Origin: Ulvibacterium sp965248315
Lineage (GTDB): Bacteria > Bacteroidota > Bacteroidia > Flavobacteriales > Flavobacteriaceae
Reading direction: 5' to 3'
NCBI RefSeq assembly: GCF_965248315.1
Contig: NZ_CBDFIX010000002.1
Span: forward strand, 3,844,001 to 3,908,000
Length of the DNA stretch: 64,000 bases
Of the stretch, positions 34,555 through 42,541 are shown in pieces; position 1 is the first letter of the stretch, and each line of letters begins with the position of its first letter. The notes under the pieces are model-generated. The model made no database searches, was not told the DNA's origin, and saw only the letters and a program-made list of their open reading frames with translations. The translations under genes were made by a program, and so were the position numbers.

Positions 34555-35943
34555 ATGCATAGAAGAGTCGTATTTCTTTTTATTGGAATTGTACTTCTCC
34601 ATACGATCGAACTCGAGGCGCAAAAACTGAAAGTAAGTGAAAATAACCGCTATTTGGTAACAGAGGATGGGGCACCCTTCTTTTGGTTGGCGGATACAGC
34701 CTGGGAACTATTCCACAGATGTGATCGGAAAGAGGCGAATATGTACCTGGAAAAAAGGGCGGAACAAGGTTTTAATGTAATACAGGCCGTAGCGCTAGCA
34801 GAAATTGATGGACTCAACGTACCCAATCCTTATGGCGAGACACCCTTGGTGAACAATGATCCAAAAACTCCCAATGACCAATATTTTCAACATGTGGATT
34901 ACGTTATACGAAAAGCGGATTCTTTAGGAATTTACATCGCCTTATTACCTACCTGGGGCGACAAACTCTTTACGGAAAGTTGGGGCGTGGGACCAGAAGT
35001 CTTTACCACGGACAATGCTAAGATATTCGGTAAATGGATTGCGAATCGATATGAAGATTTTGATAATATCATTTGGATCGTAGGCGGTGATCGAAATCCG
35101 CGAAAGGGCTCCAATGATGTGATTGTTTGGCGGCAAATGGCGCAAGGCATTGTGGAAGCTGCCGGGGGCAATGAAAATGTGCTGATGAGCTTCCATCCGC
35201 AACCTACGGAGCTGGGTGGTTCTTCCACTTGGTTCCATCAAGATGCATGGTTGGATTTTAATATGCACCAAACCGGACATTGTGCCAATAAAGGTACCTA
35301 TAAACATATAACACATGATTACAATCTGAGTCCAACCAAGCCTGTATTGGATGGAGAACCGCTTTACGAAGATCATCCCAATTGTTTTAACGCCAAAGAG
35401 TTAGGTTATAGCGCTGCCCGGGATATACGCCGAATAATGTATTGGAACGTTTTTGCCGGAGCCTTTGGACAGACCTATGGATGCCATGATGTTTGGCAAA
35501 TGTTCAAATTGGATAAAGAAGGAATCAATGGTCCTCTGCGCCCCTGGCCCGAAGCACTGGACTTACCCATGGCCACCCAGGCCAAGCACTTAAAAAATTT
35601 AATGCTATCACGTCCCTTCCTTAGTCGTATCCCCGATCAAGAAATGGTGGTTGGGAACCAGGAGGAGACGGAAGACTACGTAATCGCCACTCGGGATAGT
35701 GATGGAACTTACGCAATGATCTATTTTCCAACGGGCAAGGAAACGGAGCTGAATTTTAGCAAGCTCAGTACGGATACTTTAAAAACTTGGTGGTATGATC
35801 CAAGAACCGGAAACGCATTTGAAGGTGAAATACTGGCAAGAAAGGAAAGCGTTGTAATTACTCCGCCAACTTCGGGGAAAGGAAATGACTGGGTACTTGT
35901 GGTGGATGCCAAGGAGACGAAATTCAAGGTCCCAGGGCAATAA
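34555..35943 (+). CDS. Secreted glycoside hydrolase, GH140 (DUF4038) apiosidase-like
   Basis: I start at 34555 (MHRRVVFLFIGIVLLHT, a signal peptide ending near residue 22). The mature protein is a DUF4038 TIM barrel: DGAPFFWLADTAWELFHR (about residues 38-55), NVIQAVALAE, YIALLPTWG, IIWIVGGDRNP near 186, and DGEPLYE near 268 for the catalytic acids. The last 90 residues match a Collagen_bind_2-type beta domain (YAMIYFPTG, TWWYDPRTG). GH140 enzymes release apiose from rhamnogalacturonan-II side chains; relatives act on other glycans. It stands alone. Family call firm, substrate inferred. Confidence 0.85.
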   Translation: MHRRVVFLFIGIVLLHTIELEAQKLKVSENNRYLVTEDGAPFFWLADTAWELFHRCDRKEANMYLEKRAEQGFNVIQAVALAEIDGLNVPNPYGETPLVNNDPKTPNDQYFQHVDYVIRKADSLGIYIALLPTWGDKLFTESWGVGPEVFTTDNAKIFGKWIANRYEDFDNIIWIVGGDRNPRKGSNDVIVWRQMAQGIVEAAGGNENVLMSFHPQPTELGGSSTWFHQDAWLDFNMHQTGHCANKGTYKHITHDYNLSPTKPVLDGEPLYEDHPNCFNAKELGYSAARDIRRIMYWNVFAGAFGQTYGCHDVWQMFKLDKEGINGPLRPWPEALDLPMATQAKHLKNLMLSRPFLSRIPDQEMVVGNQEETEDYVIATRDSDGTYAMIYFPTGKETELNFSKLSTDTLKTWWYDPRTGNAFEGEILARKESVVITPPTSGKGNDWVLVVDAKETKFKVPGQ

Positions 35944-35968
35944 ATTTTTGAGATTCAAAAAAGCCTTT

Positions 35969-36622
35969 TTAGACGGTTACCGCTTTATTCAAATATCTTC
36001 GGAACGGTAACATTTCCTGATATGTCCCAATCACTTTTTGTTCAAAATCTTCCTGTAATACCTCAGAATTGGAAAACGAATGCATTACCGCAAAAGTCTT
36101 GTTTCGCAAAAGGTCTATATGGGGATGGTCATTGGAGAATCCCTTAGGGGCACTTTTTAGCTTTTCATCAAGGACCAAATCACCAAAGATTTCCTTAAAC
36201 GACTTTTTATTGAGGATTTTTTTGAGTTCTTCCCCGTCATAATCAATAGCATCTCGAATACTTCGTAACGTCTTTGGGGCCGGTCGCCAAAATCCACCCG
36301 CTAACATGGATTCCTCAATGCCGATTTCTACGTAAAAATCCCCCGTGTAGGGGCGTTTATCCAGTCCCGCTCCAAAATGATCTTTATAAATTGGTTTATT
36401 GGGATGAAACATCAAATTGTTATTGATTCTATTGATGCCCTTCTTTCCTGGAGTGGAATAATACTGGTCATCTATTGCTGCAAGGGCCAAATCCATCTTG
36501 TCCAACCAGGATATGTAATCATCCCGTACTTCCTTGTACCATTTGCGATTGGCATCCATCCATTCCTTGGAATTGTTTTTGTTGAGCTCCGTTAAAAAAT
36601 GGATAAGGTTTTTGAAGTTCAT
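35969..36622 (-). CDS. DUF2461 (TIGR02453) family protein
   Basis: The 217-residue protein matches the DUF2461 pattern: LIHFLTELNKNNSKEWMDANRKWYKE at residues 6-31, RINNNLMFHPNKPIYKDHFGAG near 65, FYVEIGIEESMLAGGFWRPAP near 95, then DPHIDLLRNK. The family has conserved Trp, Asp and Arg residues and no known biochemistry. It is read leftwards; its upstream region is the heptad-repeat stretch 36639-36730. Confidence 0.88.
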   Translation of the reverse strand: MNFKNLIHFLTELNKNNSKEWMDANRKWYKEVRDDYISWLDKMDLALAAIDDQYYSTPGKKGINRINNNLMFHPNKPIYKDHFGAGLDKRPYTGDFYVEIGIEESMLAGGFWRPAPKTLRSIRDAIDYDGEELKKILNKKSFKEIFGDLVLDEKLKSAPKGFSNDHPHIDLLRNKTFAVMHSFSNSEVLQEDFEQKVIGTYQEMLPFRRYLNKAVTV

Positions 36623-36638
36623 GGGCAGTTAGATGTCA

Positions 36639-36730
36639 GGTTTAAGGTTTAAAGTTTAAGGTTTAAGGTTCAGGTTAGTCTTAATACGCATGACACCTTG
36701 TTATTGTTCATTGCTCATTGTTCATTGTTC
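36639..36730. repeat. Two sets of tandem heptads
   Basis: At 36639-36673 lie five consecutive 7-base units of the form GGTTTAA (two exact, then AGTTTAA, GGTTTAA, GGTTCAG). At 36703-36730 lie four units of ATTGTTC (one is ATTGCTC). Further 7-base echoes such as ATCTTAC and ATCTTTT follow. They fill the space in front of the DUF2461 gene. The period is 7 in both. Confidence 0.85.
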
Positions 36731-36774
36731 AAATCTCAAGTCTTATATCTTACATCTTTTGTCTTTCCGTCTCC

Positions 36775-37572
36775 CTAAAACCGATTATCCCCATCCAACA
36801 AATCTCCAATACCGCCTAAAAGACTACCTTCGCCCTTATCCTTTCCGCCTCTGGGAACCGAAGCCAAAACCCTTCCTGCCAATCGGCTGAACGGCAGAGA
36901 CTGTATATAAACAGTTCCGGGACCGCGTAGGGTAGCAAAAAAAAGTCCCTCGCCACCAAATACCGTATTTTTGATCCCACCTACAAACTGAATGTCATAA
37001 TCTACGTTTTGTGTAAAACCGACGATACAGCCTGTATCTACCTTTAAGACTTCACCGGCGGCCAACTCTTTTCGTGCCAAGGTTCCCCCAGCATGGACAA
37101 AGGCCATTCCGTCCCCTTCCAGTTTTTGCATAATGAAGCCCTCTCCTCCAAAAAGCCCCCTACCCAATCGTTTGGAGAATTCTATCCCAACGGATACCCC
37201 TTTAGCGGCACAGAGAAAAGCATCTTTTTGACAGATGAATTTCCCACCTTTTTCAGAAAGATCAATAGGCACAATCTTACCTGGATAAGGAGCCGCAAAG
37301 CTTACTTGCTTTTTACCTTGACCAACATTCAGAAAAGCGGTCATAAAAAGACTTTCGCCCGTTAGCAATCGCTTTCCGGCGGAAAACAATTTCCCCAAGA
37401 CCCCGCTATCCTGATTGGAGCCATCCCCAAAAATGGTATCCATCTTAATATCTGAATCCATCATCATAAAGCTACCGGCCTCGGCCACTACCGCTTCTTG
37501 GGGATCTAATTCAATTTCTACATATTGCATTTCCTCCCCGTAAATGTCATAATCTATTTCGTGTGCGTTCAT
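36775..37572 (-). CDS. AIM24/TIGR00266 family protein
   Basis: The 265-residue protein fits the TIGR00266/AIM24 family: VEIELDPQEAVVAEAGSFMMMD at residues 19-40, then GSNQDSG, LFMTAFLNVGQGKKQVSFAAPYPGKIVPIDL near 95, FICQKDAFLCAAKGVSV, and GEGFIMQKLEGDGMAFVHAGG near 145. The proteins have a beta-rich double fold of unknown role; relatives include a yeast mitochondrial inner-membrane organiser. Stands alone. Confidence 0.88.
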   Translation of the reverse strand: MNAHEIDYDIYGEEMQYVEIELDPQEAVVAEAGSFMMMDSDIKMDTIFGDGSNQDSGVLGKLFSAGKRLLTGESLFMTAFLNVGQGKKQVSFAAPYPGKIVPIDLSEKGGKFICQKDAFLCAAKGVSVGIEFSKRLGRGLFGGEGFIMQKLEGDGMAFVHAGGTLARKELAAGEVLKVDTGCIVGFTQNVDYDIQFVGGIKNTVFGGEGLFFATLRGPGTVYIQSLPFSRLAGRVLASVPRGGKDKGEGSLLGGIGDLLDGDNRF

Positions 37573-38051
37573 TTTTTGTTTTGAGTTTTGTTTTAGAGTT
37601 CATAGGCCATCTTTGGATAGACCGTTCCAGCAAATACTGCTGTTGCAATAATAGTCTGCGGTACCGTTCATTTGTTACAATTGGATAGTCTTGTAATGGG
37701 TGAACATGCCCAACTGAACTTCTACTTACAGTATTTCGAGACCAAAAATATCGAAAACAACAATACTCTAAAATAAATTTGGACTGGTATTACGAGATAA
37801 ATCAGTATTACCATTATGGGAGTTAAGGGGGAAGGTAGATAAACTATAAATTCGGAAAGATAATTTCAGTGGATCAGACAAATGAGAAAAGGATTTGAGC
37901 TCCTAATCGGATTTCTGAAATGATTAATAAAAAAAGCGGGTTCCGCCTTTGTTATGTCCTAGCTTAATAAACTTCATGAAGATTACGCTAATAATTTTTC
38001 GAAGTGTTTTTTAGACATGGTCGTTAAGAACCCGCTTACCTTTATATGTCT
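37573..38051. other. 480-bp spacer with terminator-like hairpins and two mini-ORFs
   Basis: No real gene fits here. On the minus strand, AAGCGGGTTC (38037-38028) has a perfect inverted copy GAACCCGCTT at 37943-37934, 84 bp on, and two ATG mini-ORFs lie between and across it (37983-38018, 11 codons; 37924-37977, 17 codons). A short GC stem followed by a run of seven T (37929-37946) looks like a terminator for the secreted-protein gene at 38052. The rest up to the AIM24 gene (37573-37920) shows nothing I recognise. Confidence 0.5.
37929..37946 (-). terminator. Short terminator-like hairpin
   Basis: GCGG and CCGC enclose AAC on the minus strand and are followed by seven T. The stem is only 4 bp, though it can extend into the long inverted repeat described for the spacer. 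Confidence 0.45.
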
Positions 38052-38399
38052 TTAATAAATTCCCAAGCGCAATCTTTTATGGAACAAAATCTCTTTTCCC
38101 ATAGAGACTCTTATGTGATACAAATCCTTTTTGGAATAGCCAAAATCAAAAATTTTGCCTACCACTACGGCATCTCCCAACACCTCCTTACGGATCAACT
38201 CATAATCAGACGAAAAAATCTCCACGGTATAGACCGCTTCTTCCTCATTGAAAAAGGTCATCATTACTTTATTGTTGCGTTGTTGCACCCTTGGATCTGA
38301 ATTGTCATAAGGAAGGTCTGCAAAAGCTTCACTGGTAAACATGAAGATACTAATGGTGGTTATTATTCCGAAAATCTTTTTGATTTTTCCCATGGTCAA
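38052..38399 (-). CDS. Small secreted protein, unknown function
   Basis: The 115-residue product has a signal peptide (residues 3-27, ending SEAFA before DLP). The mature 88 residues have a beta-sandwich-like rhythm (VMMTFFNEEEAVYTVEIFSSDYELIRKEV, then YHIRVSMGKEILFHKRL), like small Bacteroidota secretion-sorting or DUF3244-type domains, but no name is justified. Met at 38393 is an equal start. It follows the LytTR regulator gene by 144 bp in the same direction. Confidence 0.65.
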   Translation of the reverse strand: MTMGKIKKIFGIITTISIFMFTSEAFADLPYDNSDPRVQQRNNKVMMTFFNEEEAVYTVEIFSSDYELIRKEVLGDAVVVGKIFDFGYSKKDLYHIRVSMGKEILFHKRLRLGIY

Positions 38400-38543
38400 A
38401 GGATTTTAAGATTATACATTAGATTCACATCTAAATTAGAATCTTAATCCCCTCGACGGGATCTAAAATGCCCAATGGGCGTTTTTGCTATACGAACAGG
38501 TAGAACCAACATATCAAAATTATAGGCTGGTCGGGAAATAGAG

Positions 38544-39257
38544 CTAAATCCTGTTTTTATCCAATACTTCCAAAACGGCGTTTTTGTATACATTGCCCAA
38601 CGGAAAGGATTTCCGGTCAATAACCACATAGGTGTTGGTATAGTTTTGAATATGGTTGAGATTGACCAAGAAAGACCTATGGATTCGAACAAAAAGATTT
38701 TTAGGCAATTTATTCTGCATTTCGCCAATGCTCACCATGGTGATGTGGTTTTTCTGGGAGGTAACGATTTTTACATGGTTTTTTAGGCTTTCTATATACC
38801 TAATATCCATCAAATTTATCTTTACGTTTTCCCGATCGCTCTTAACAAAGATGTAGGACAGCGGGTCAATTCCGTTGGGATGATACCCTTGGTCCGCCCG
38901 TAGCAAACGCCTCACCTTCCCTATCGCCTGCATCAAACGATCTAACGGAATGGGTTTTAACAGATAGTCCACCACATCCAGTTCAAACCCGTCCAAGGCA
39001 AAATTACGATGGGCCGTAGTTATCAAAACCAACGGGGGATCCTTAAGTGATTTTAGAAAGGAAAGGCCATCCAGTTTGGGCATCTCAATATCCAGGAAAA
39101 TGAGGTCTATTTTTTCTTTACGGAGTACTTCAAAAGCCTCAGACGCATTTCTACAAGTTGCAACCACCTTAAGGTCTTTAAACTCCTTTAGGTGTGACTC
39201 GATAACCGTAATGGCAATGGGTTCATCATCCAAAATTAGGCAGCGTATGTTCTCCAT
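38544..39257 (-). CDS. LytTR-family response regulator
   Basis: Residues 1-115 form a receiver: CLILDDEPIAITVIESHL, the phospho-acceptor in LIFLDIEMPKLDG near Asp55, and the TAH and KPI residues. Residues 140-237 are a LytTR DNA-binding domain (FVKSDRENVKINLMDIRYIESLKNHV, then VRIHRSFLVNLNHI). It starts immediately at the stop of the upstream histidine kinase gene, so the pair is cotranscribed. Targets unknown. Confidence 0.93.
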   Translation of the reverse strand: MENIRCLILDDEPIAITVIESHLKEFKDLKVVATCRNASEAFEVLRKEKIDLIFLDIEMPKLDGLSFLKSLKDPPLVLITTAHRNFALDGFELDVVDYLLKPIPLDRLMQAIGKVRRLLRADQGYHPNGIDPLSYIFVKSDRENVKINLMDIRYIESLKNHVKIVTSQKNHITMVSIGEMQNKLPKNLFVRIHRSFLVNLNHIQNYTNTYVVIDRKSFPLGNVYKNAVLEVLDKNRI

Positions 39258-40343
39258 TCACGTATAGTTTATACTAAGTTCAATTAAATAGGTCTCCCCT
39301 TGGGAAATCTGGAGTCCATAGTCCGATCCATAGATAAGATCTAGACGCTTACGTACATTGTTCAGCCCAATACCACTATTAACCTGGGACCTATTCCCCT
39401 CCCCTCCCTGATTTGGCAATGAAAGACTGTTCTCAACAATAAACAAAAACCTTTTCTCGGTTATTTCTGTCGAGATTCGTATCCAACTGGTCTCCAAATT
39501 GGAAGAGGGCCCATGTTTGAAGGCATTTTCAACAAAGGAAATCAAAACCAAAGGCGGGATTTTTTTATCTTTGGTTTCACCTGTTACTCTGTAATCTACT
39601 TGCAGTTCATCGCCGTACCGTATTTTTTCCAGGGCGATGTAATTCTTCAAATTGGCCAATTCGTCCTCTATGGGTACCAAGGTTTCATTAGATTCGTAGA
39701 GCATATAACTCATGATTTCTGATAACTTTACCACCATATCACCGGCCTTTTGGTTCTTGGTCAGGATTAAACCGTAAAGATTGTTTAAGGTATTAAAAAG
39801 AAAATGTGGCTGTAACTGGTGTTTTAAAAATTGCAGCTCGGTCTCCAGTTTTTGGGTAAGCAAGTTTTTGGTCTTCCGTTCATAGGCAATCTGCTGCTGG
39901 ATAAATTTAATAATGGCCACCAAGGAGACCACAAACAATAAATCCAGGGCCTTATAGACCATTTTATAGACAAAAAAGGGTGCCTTCCCCCAAGCACAGC
40001 ACAATTCTCCGGAAAGCAAAAGCCAAGAATGAAGGGAACATATTTCCATAGTCCTAAGTATCATGGCACCAAGAAAACAAAGTGTTAGGGTTAAGAACAA
40101 GAGCGAGAAATAGCGCCTCTTTGCAGAGAATCGCGGCAGCAGATAGTAGATAACAAAATAGGTAATGGTCAGTTTTACAGGAAGTACAAAAAGTTCTACT
40201 AAAAGCCAATCCGCATAACTGCCATCTGAATAGGAATTGGTGTTTACCAATGCATAAAACCCCCACCAACCACACCAGTACAGTACATGGCGAGATATGC
40301 GTTCCCATGTCCACTTTTCATATACCTTGGAAAACAAAAACAT
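39258..40343 (-). CDS. LytS-like membrane sensor histidine kinase
   Basis: The 361-residue protein has four membrane spans in the first 150 residues (LYWCGWWGFYALVN, LPVKLTITYFVIYYLL, FSLLFLTLTLCFLGAMIL, LDLLFVVSLVAIIKF). Then comes the His_kinase box LKHQLQPHFLFNTLNNLYGLIL near residue 175, and an ATPase domain (ISFVENAFKHGPSSNL, GIGLNNVRKRLDLIYG). It should phosphorylate the LytTR regulator encoded directly after. The signal is unknown; it has no large outside domain. Confidence 0.92.
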   Translation of the reverse strand: MFLFSKVYEKWTWERISRHVLYWCGWWGFYALVNTNSYSDGSYADWLLVELFVLPVKLTITYFVIYYLLPRFSAKRRYFSLLFLTLTLCFLGAMILRTMEICSLHSWLLLSGELCCAWGKAPFFVYKMVYKALDLLFVVSLVAIIKFIQQQIAYERKTKNLLTQKLETELQFLKHQLQPHFLFNTLNNLYGLILTKNQKAGDMVVKLSEIMSYMLYESNETLVPIEDELANLKNYIALEKIRYGDELQVDYRVTGETKDKKIPPLVLISFVENAFKHGPSSNLETSWIRISTEITEKRFLFIVENSLSLPNQGGEGNRSQVNSGIGLNNVRKRLDLIYGSDYGLQISQGETYLIELSINYT

Positions 40344-40459
40344 TGTACTAAAATACGCAACCTTAAATCATTCGCATTCCCAAAAGCTACCAACACGGAT
40401 TTTATTCATATGAACGAAGCCTTTTTTAGTACAAAAATTTGGGGGCATCTCCTCCCCAT

Positions 40460-40915
40460 TCATATTTTAAGCTTCACCGTCCATTCAAAACTAAAGGTAG
40501 ATACCACCACACCATCTTCATTAACTCCTGTGGATTTCATCCAAAAGGTCTGGCCCTCACCGGTCTCGATGGTTTTTAGGAGGGCCTCCCCTATCAAATG
40601 ACCGTCTTCACAAGTAAACGTAATCTTGCCCGTAGCCTTTTTTGAGAAGTTGGCCTTGTTACTGGCCACAAGCATGGAAATCCTTTGCCCGCTTTCCCGA
40701 ATCTGGGTAATGACCATAGCACCGGTACTCAGTTCGGCCGCCATACCCTGAACGGCCCAAAACATACTTTTAAACGGGTTTTGGTTGAACCATCTATGCC
40801 GTACAGTAACAATTGCTTTATTTTTATCTATATACCGCAACCGAACCCCACACCACCAGGCAGATGGGAGTTTGAAGAACGTAAAAGTGTTGAATTTGCC
40901 TGTGGATACTGCCAT
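40460..40915 (-). CDS. DUF4442 hotdog-fold protein
   Basis: The 151-residue protein shows the DUF4442 pattern: FKLPSAWWCGVRLRYIDKNKAIVTVRHRW in residues 14-43, then NPFKSMFWAVQGMAAELSTG near residue 45-65 as the central hotdog helix, and ISMLVASNKANFSKKATGKITFTC. The fold is that of thioesterases, and this family is thought to act on acyl-CoA, but the catalytic residue is not obvious. It is divergent from the DUF4870 gene. Confidence 0.82.
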   Translation of the reverse strand: MAVSTGKFNTFTFFKLPSAWWCGVRLRYIDKNKAIVTVRHRWFNQNPFKSMFWAVQGMAAELSTGAMVITQIRESGQRISMLVASNKANFSKKATGKITFTCEDGHLIGEALLKTIETGEGQTFWMKSTGVNEDGVVVSTFSFEWTVKLKI

Positions 40916-40996
40916 TGTGCCCTAATTTTCCTTTAAAAGTATTGAAAATAATCAAGAATAAATTTGTTAATTTATTGTTAAATATTAGTACTATGT

Positions 40997-41029
40997 TTTG
41001 CAAAGTACCTTCTTTTGGCCATATATTTG
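40997..41029 (+). promoter_or_regulatory. Bacteroidota-type promoter of the DUF4870 operon
   Basis: TTTG (40997-41000), 21 bp, then TATATTTG (41022-41029), a perfect -33/-7 match for this phylum; the start codon follows 20 bp later. It drives the DUF4870 and DUF4440 genes, which overlap. Confidence 0.75.
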
Positions 41030-41048
41030 CATAAGAAAATAATAGGTG

Positions 41049-41531
41049 ATGGAAAATACTTTGAGCAAACACGAAAAAAATCTATCCGCAATTATACATG
41101 CGTCTACCTTCTCCAAGTTCTTTATTCCCTTTGGAAACTTCATATTGCCTTTGGTATTATGGACGGCCAATAAGAAGGAGCACGAATTTGTAGACTATAA
41201 TGGAAAACAGGTCTTAAACTTTCAAATAAGCTTGCTTCTGTATTCCATTGTGGCCGGTTTAATAAGTATCCCCTTTTTCGTGGGCTTTCTTCCAGACCTT
41301 TTCAATTTTTCCCATTTCGGTTTTGATGGTCTCAATAGTCTCAACAACCTTAATTTCCATTTTGATAGTGATAATTTTAGGTTTGGAAGGTGGATCTGGC
41401 CCTTAGGTGCCGTTGGATTGTTACAGGGTGCCCTCTTTGTCGTCAATATTGTATATACCATCTTAGGGACTATTCGTACCAATGAAGGGCAGTCTTTTAA
41501 ATACCCCATAACCATAAATTTCATAAAATGA
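41049..41531 (+). CDS. DUF4870 membrane protein
   Basis: The 160-residue protein starts MENTLSKHEKNLSAIIHASTF and has HEFVDYNGKQVLNFQISLLLYSI near residue 40, the hallmark of DUF4870, with three to four membrane spans and an unusual Asn- and Phe-rich loop near 85-105 (residues FNFSHFGFD onwards). An upstream GTG at 41046 could also start it. The function of the family is unknown. It overlaps the next gene by 4 bp (ATGA) and is transcribed from the promoter at 40997-41029. Confidence 0.87.
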   Translation: MENTLSKHEKNLSAIIHASTFSKFFIPFGNFILPLVLWTANKKEHEFVDYNGKQVLNFQISLLLYSIVAGLISIPFFVGFLPDLFNFSHFGFDGLNSLNNLNFHFDSDNFRFGRWIWPLGAVGLLQGALFVVNIVYTILGTIRTNEGQSFKYPITINFIK

Positions 41532-42037
41532 TATATCTCGTAAAATACATCATATTTTTTATCCTATTTCTTGTACACAGTTTGGTCGGTGCTCAAGTAA
41601 ATCGCGAGTCGGAACTTTTCCAAGCGTTGAAGGAAAAGGATAGCATCTTATTTGATGCCGCCTTTAACCAATGTGATACGGAGACCATGGCTAGTTTGTT
41701 CAGCGAGGATTTTGAATTTTATCACGATAAGGTAGGAGTCACTTTTGGTAAAGGCAACTTCTTGAAACCCATGGAGGAAAATTGTACAAAGAGAAACTTT
41801 GATGATCCTCAACCGGCGAAGAGAATACTATTGGAAAACAGCTTAGAGGTTTTTCCGCTCTACAAGGAAGGTGAACTGTATGGTGCCATTCAACACGGTG
41901 TGCATCGGTTTGAATTTCTAAACGAAAACAAGGAGTACCAAAAAGGGGATATCGCAAAGTTTACCCATGTTTGGATCTTGGACCAGGACGCTTGGAAGAT
42001 AAAGCGAGAATTAAGTTATGACCATCAATCAATGTAA
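41528..42037 (+). CDS. Secreted DUF4440 (SnoaL/NTF2-like) protein
   Basis: The 169-residue product has a signal peptide (residues 1-22, ending VGAQ). The mature part is a DUF4440-like cone fold: LFQALKEKDSILFDAAFNQCDTETMASLFSEDFEFYHDKVG (about 30-70), then YGAIQHGVHRFEF and VWILDQDAWKIKREL. NTF2-fold proteins of this type bind small molecules or have enzyme roles that differ from case to case. Its ATG overlaps the stop of the DUF4870 gene. Confidence 0.83.
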   Translation: MIYLVKYIIFFILFLVHSLVGAQVNRESELFQALKEKDSILFDAAFNQCDTETMASLFSEDFEFYHDKVGVTFGKGNFLKPMEENCTKRNFDDPQPAKRILLENSLEVFPLYKEGELYGAIQHGVHRFEFLNENKEYQKGDIAKFTHVWILDQDAWKIKRELSYDHQSM

Positions 42038-42202
42038 TAAGAATTACCAAAGGGTATTCATCACACCCTAAAAAAGGAGTTTAACCGTCAATCAAATCAA
42101 TTAGGATGTTTATTCATCAGTCAAAAAACGAACAGTTAATCTATGCAGACTACAATTTCAAATACAGAAAAGAAAGCGTCGCATAAAAAGAAAAAAGAAA
42201 TT

Positions 42203-42538
42203 ATGAACGTAGAAAATACAAAAGCACAGATGCGCAAGGGGGTTTTGGAGTATTGCATACTGTCCATCCTCAATGGAAAGGACAAGTATGCCTCTGAAAT
42301 TCTGGGGACGTTGAAGGATGCTAAAATGCTAGTCGTGGAAGGCACCATCTATCCCTTGCTCACCCGTCTAAAGAATGCGGGGCTGCTCAACTATCGTTGG
42401 GAGGAATCTACTTCCGGACCGCCACGAAAATACTATACGCTAACAGAAACCGGAAAAATGTTCTTAAAGGAGCTGGATACTACATGGGACGAATTGCGAA
42501 AGGCCACTAATCTGGTAACCAACAAAAAAAACAATTAA
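42203..42538 (+). CDS. PadR-family transcription regulator
   Basis: I start at 42203 (MNVENTKAQMRKGVLEYCIL), since the in-frame ATG at 42143 adds a Lys-rich stretch outside the family. The 111-residue protein is a PadR winged helix: LEYCILSILNGKDKYASEILGTLKDAKMLVVEGTIYPLLTRLKNAGLLNYRWEES (residues 13-68), then RKYYTLTETGKMFL. PadR proteins usually repress a linked gene and respond to small molecules or envelope stress. The PspC gene starts 3 bp after its stop, so PadR probably controls this operon. Confidence 0.9.
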   Translation: MNVENTKAQMRKGVLEYCILSILNGKDKYASEILGTLKDAKMLVVEGTIYPLLTRLKNAGLLNYRWEESTSGPPRKYYTLTETGKMFLKELDTTWDELRKATNLVTNKKNN

Positions 42539-42541
42539 AAA

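Noticed and set aside
36639..36730. CRISPR array
   Set aside because: The units are 7 bases long, adjacent, and without spacers, so they are simple tandem repeats.
38461..38487. Terminator after the 38544 LytTR gene
   Set aside because: GCCC/GGGC is only a 4-bp stem and its T run is on the strand opposite to the gene, so support is too weak.
40942..40955. FNR-like box TTGAA-AATA-ATCAA before the DUF4870 gene
   Set aside because: It looks good as a half-site pair, but no TAnnTTNR element sits 23 bp away on either strand, and the gene has its own standard promoter at 40997-41029.
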